Shown here: piece after piece, positions 5,362 through 5,686 of the stretch
Layout: each line of letters opens with the position of its first letter
Numbering within the stretch: the first letter of the stretch is position 1
DNA from: Ruminiclostridium sp.
GTDB lineage: Bacteria; Bacillota; Clostridia; Oscillospirales; Oscillospiraceae
Length of the DNA: 5,686 nt
Assembly: GCA_017560855.1 (NCBI GenBank)
Contig: JAFZEB010000162.1
Location: 1-5,686, forward strand
Direction of reading: 5' to 3'
Program-made: the position numbers and the translations under genes
The notes under the pieces: generated by a model
What the model was told of the DNA's origin: nothing
Seen by the model: only the letters and a program-made list of their open reading frames with translations
The model's database searches: none

Positions 5362-5686
5362 ATGGAATTTATCATCATCTCCGGCATGTCCGGTGCCGGC
5401 AAGTCTTCTGCCGCCGCTTTTTTGGAGGACCTGGGCTTTTACTGCGTGGACAACCTTCCCGTGGCTCTGATCCCCAGCTTCGCCGGGATCTGTCTGGCGG
5501 GCGCAGGTACGGGAAAGTACAGCCGGGTGGCTCTGGTCACCGATATTCGGGGCGGCCAAACCTTTGATGAGTTGTTCCAGACCCTGGACAGTTTGAAGGA
5601 GATGAACCTGGTCTATCAGCTTCTCTACATCGAGGCCTCCGACGAGGCCATCCTGAACCGCTACAAGGAGACCCGGCACTCTCACC
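5362..5686 (+). CDS. rapZ: RapZ (YvcJ) family P-loop nucleotide-binding protein, 5' part
   Basis: The frame stays open to the window edge, giving 108 codons of a family whose members are usually about 285-295 aa. The N-terminal P-loop is GMSGAGKS (8-15). Next come LEDLGFYCVDNLP (21-33), TDIRGG (60-65) and LLYIEASDEAILNRYKETR, matching the kinase-like N-terminal domain of E. coli RapZ and B. subtilis YvcJ. In E. coli RapZ guides RNase E to the small RNA GlmZ in cell-wall amino-sugar control. In Bacillota the protein binds and hydrolyses nucleotides, and the RNA role is not established. The ATG follows GAGGGGG (5348-5354) with 7 bases between. In Bacillota yvcK and whiA commonly follow, and they would lie outside this window. 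Confidence 0.95.
   Translation, partial: MEFIIISGMSGAGKSSAAAFLEDLGFYCVDNLPVALIPSFAGICLAGAGTGKYSRVALVTDIRGGQTFDELFQTLDSLKEMNLVYQLLYIEASDEAILNRYKETRHSH

Noticed and set aside
5320..5685. Minus-strand frame opposite rapZ
   Set aside because: The plus strand carries an unmistakable RapZ sequence with promoter and ribosome binding site, so this is antisense noise.

Overview
This 5.7-kb window looks like ordinary chromosome from a GC-rich, low-oxygen Bacillota, most likely a gut Oscillospiraceae-type clostridium (Flavonifractor, Lawsonibacter and Intestinimonas are the kind of genus meant). The grounds are strong AGGAGG-type ribosome binding sites, strong G/C preference at third codon positions, a rubrerythrin, a DUF4364 protein, and a rapZ gene starting at the right edge. 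The genus is a guess and no species can be named from sequence alone. I see no phage, transposase, CRISPR array or defence system.

Left part (1-1800): a minus-strand tRNA-Gly(CCC) with a near-consensus promoter is followed by two plus-strand genes. The first encodes a 299-aa protein with 26 cysteines and a Cys/Pro-rich central segment. I do not recognise its family; composition and a possible sporulation-type promoter suggest a structural, perhaps spore-surface, protein. The second is a DUF4364 winged-helix-type protein with its own sigma-A promoter and a textbook terminator.

Convergent junction (1788-2022): about 235 bases without a gene hold five successive hairpins. Two are terminators, one for each converging gene. 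Three are inverted repeats with no T-tract, and the first two of these share a GGAAAA/TTTTCC core in their arms. This is the least ordinary non-coding stretch in the window.

Middle part (2023-4663, minus strand): hpt (hypoxanthine phosphoribosyltransferase) and an AzgA/PbuG-type purine permease lie 1 base apart behind one promoter and form a purine-salvage unit. The permease brings in the base and Hpt traps it as a nucleotide. Upstream, behind its own strong terminator, is a complete rubrerythrin that would reduce peroxide.

Right part (4664-5686): a 240-base divergent region leads to a small predicted lipoprotein read from a GTG start. After its terminator come a sigma-A promoter and the first 108 codons of rapZ (yvcJ), a P-loop nucleotide-binding protein whose gene usually begins the rapZ-yvcK-whiA cluster in Bacillota.
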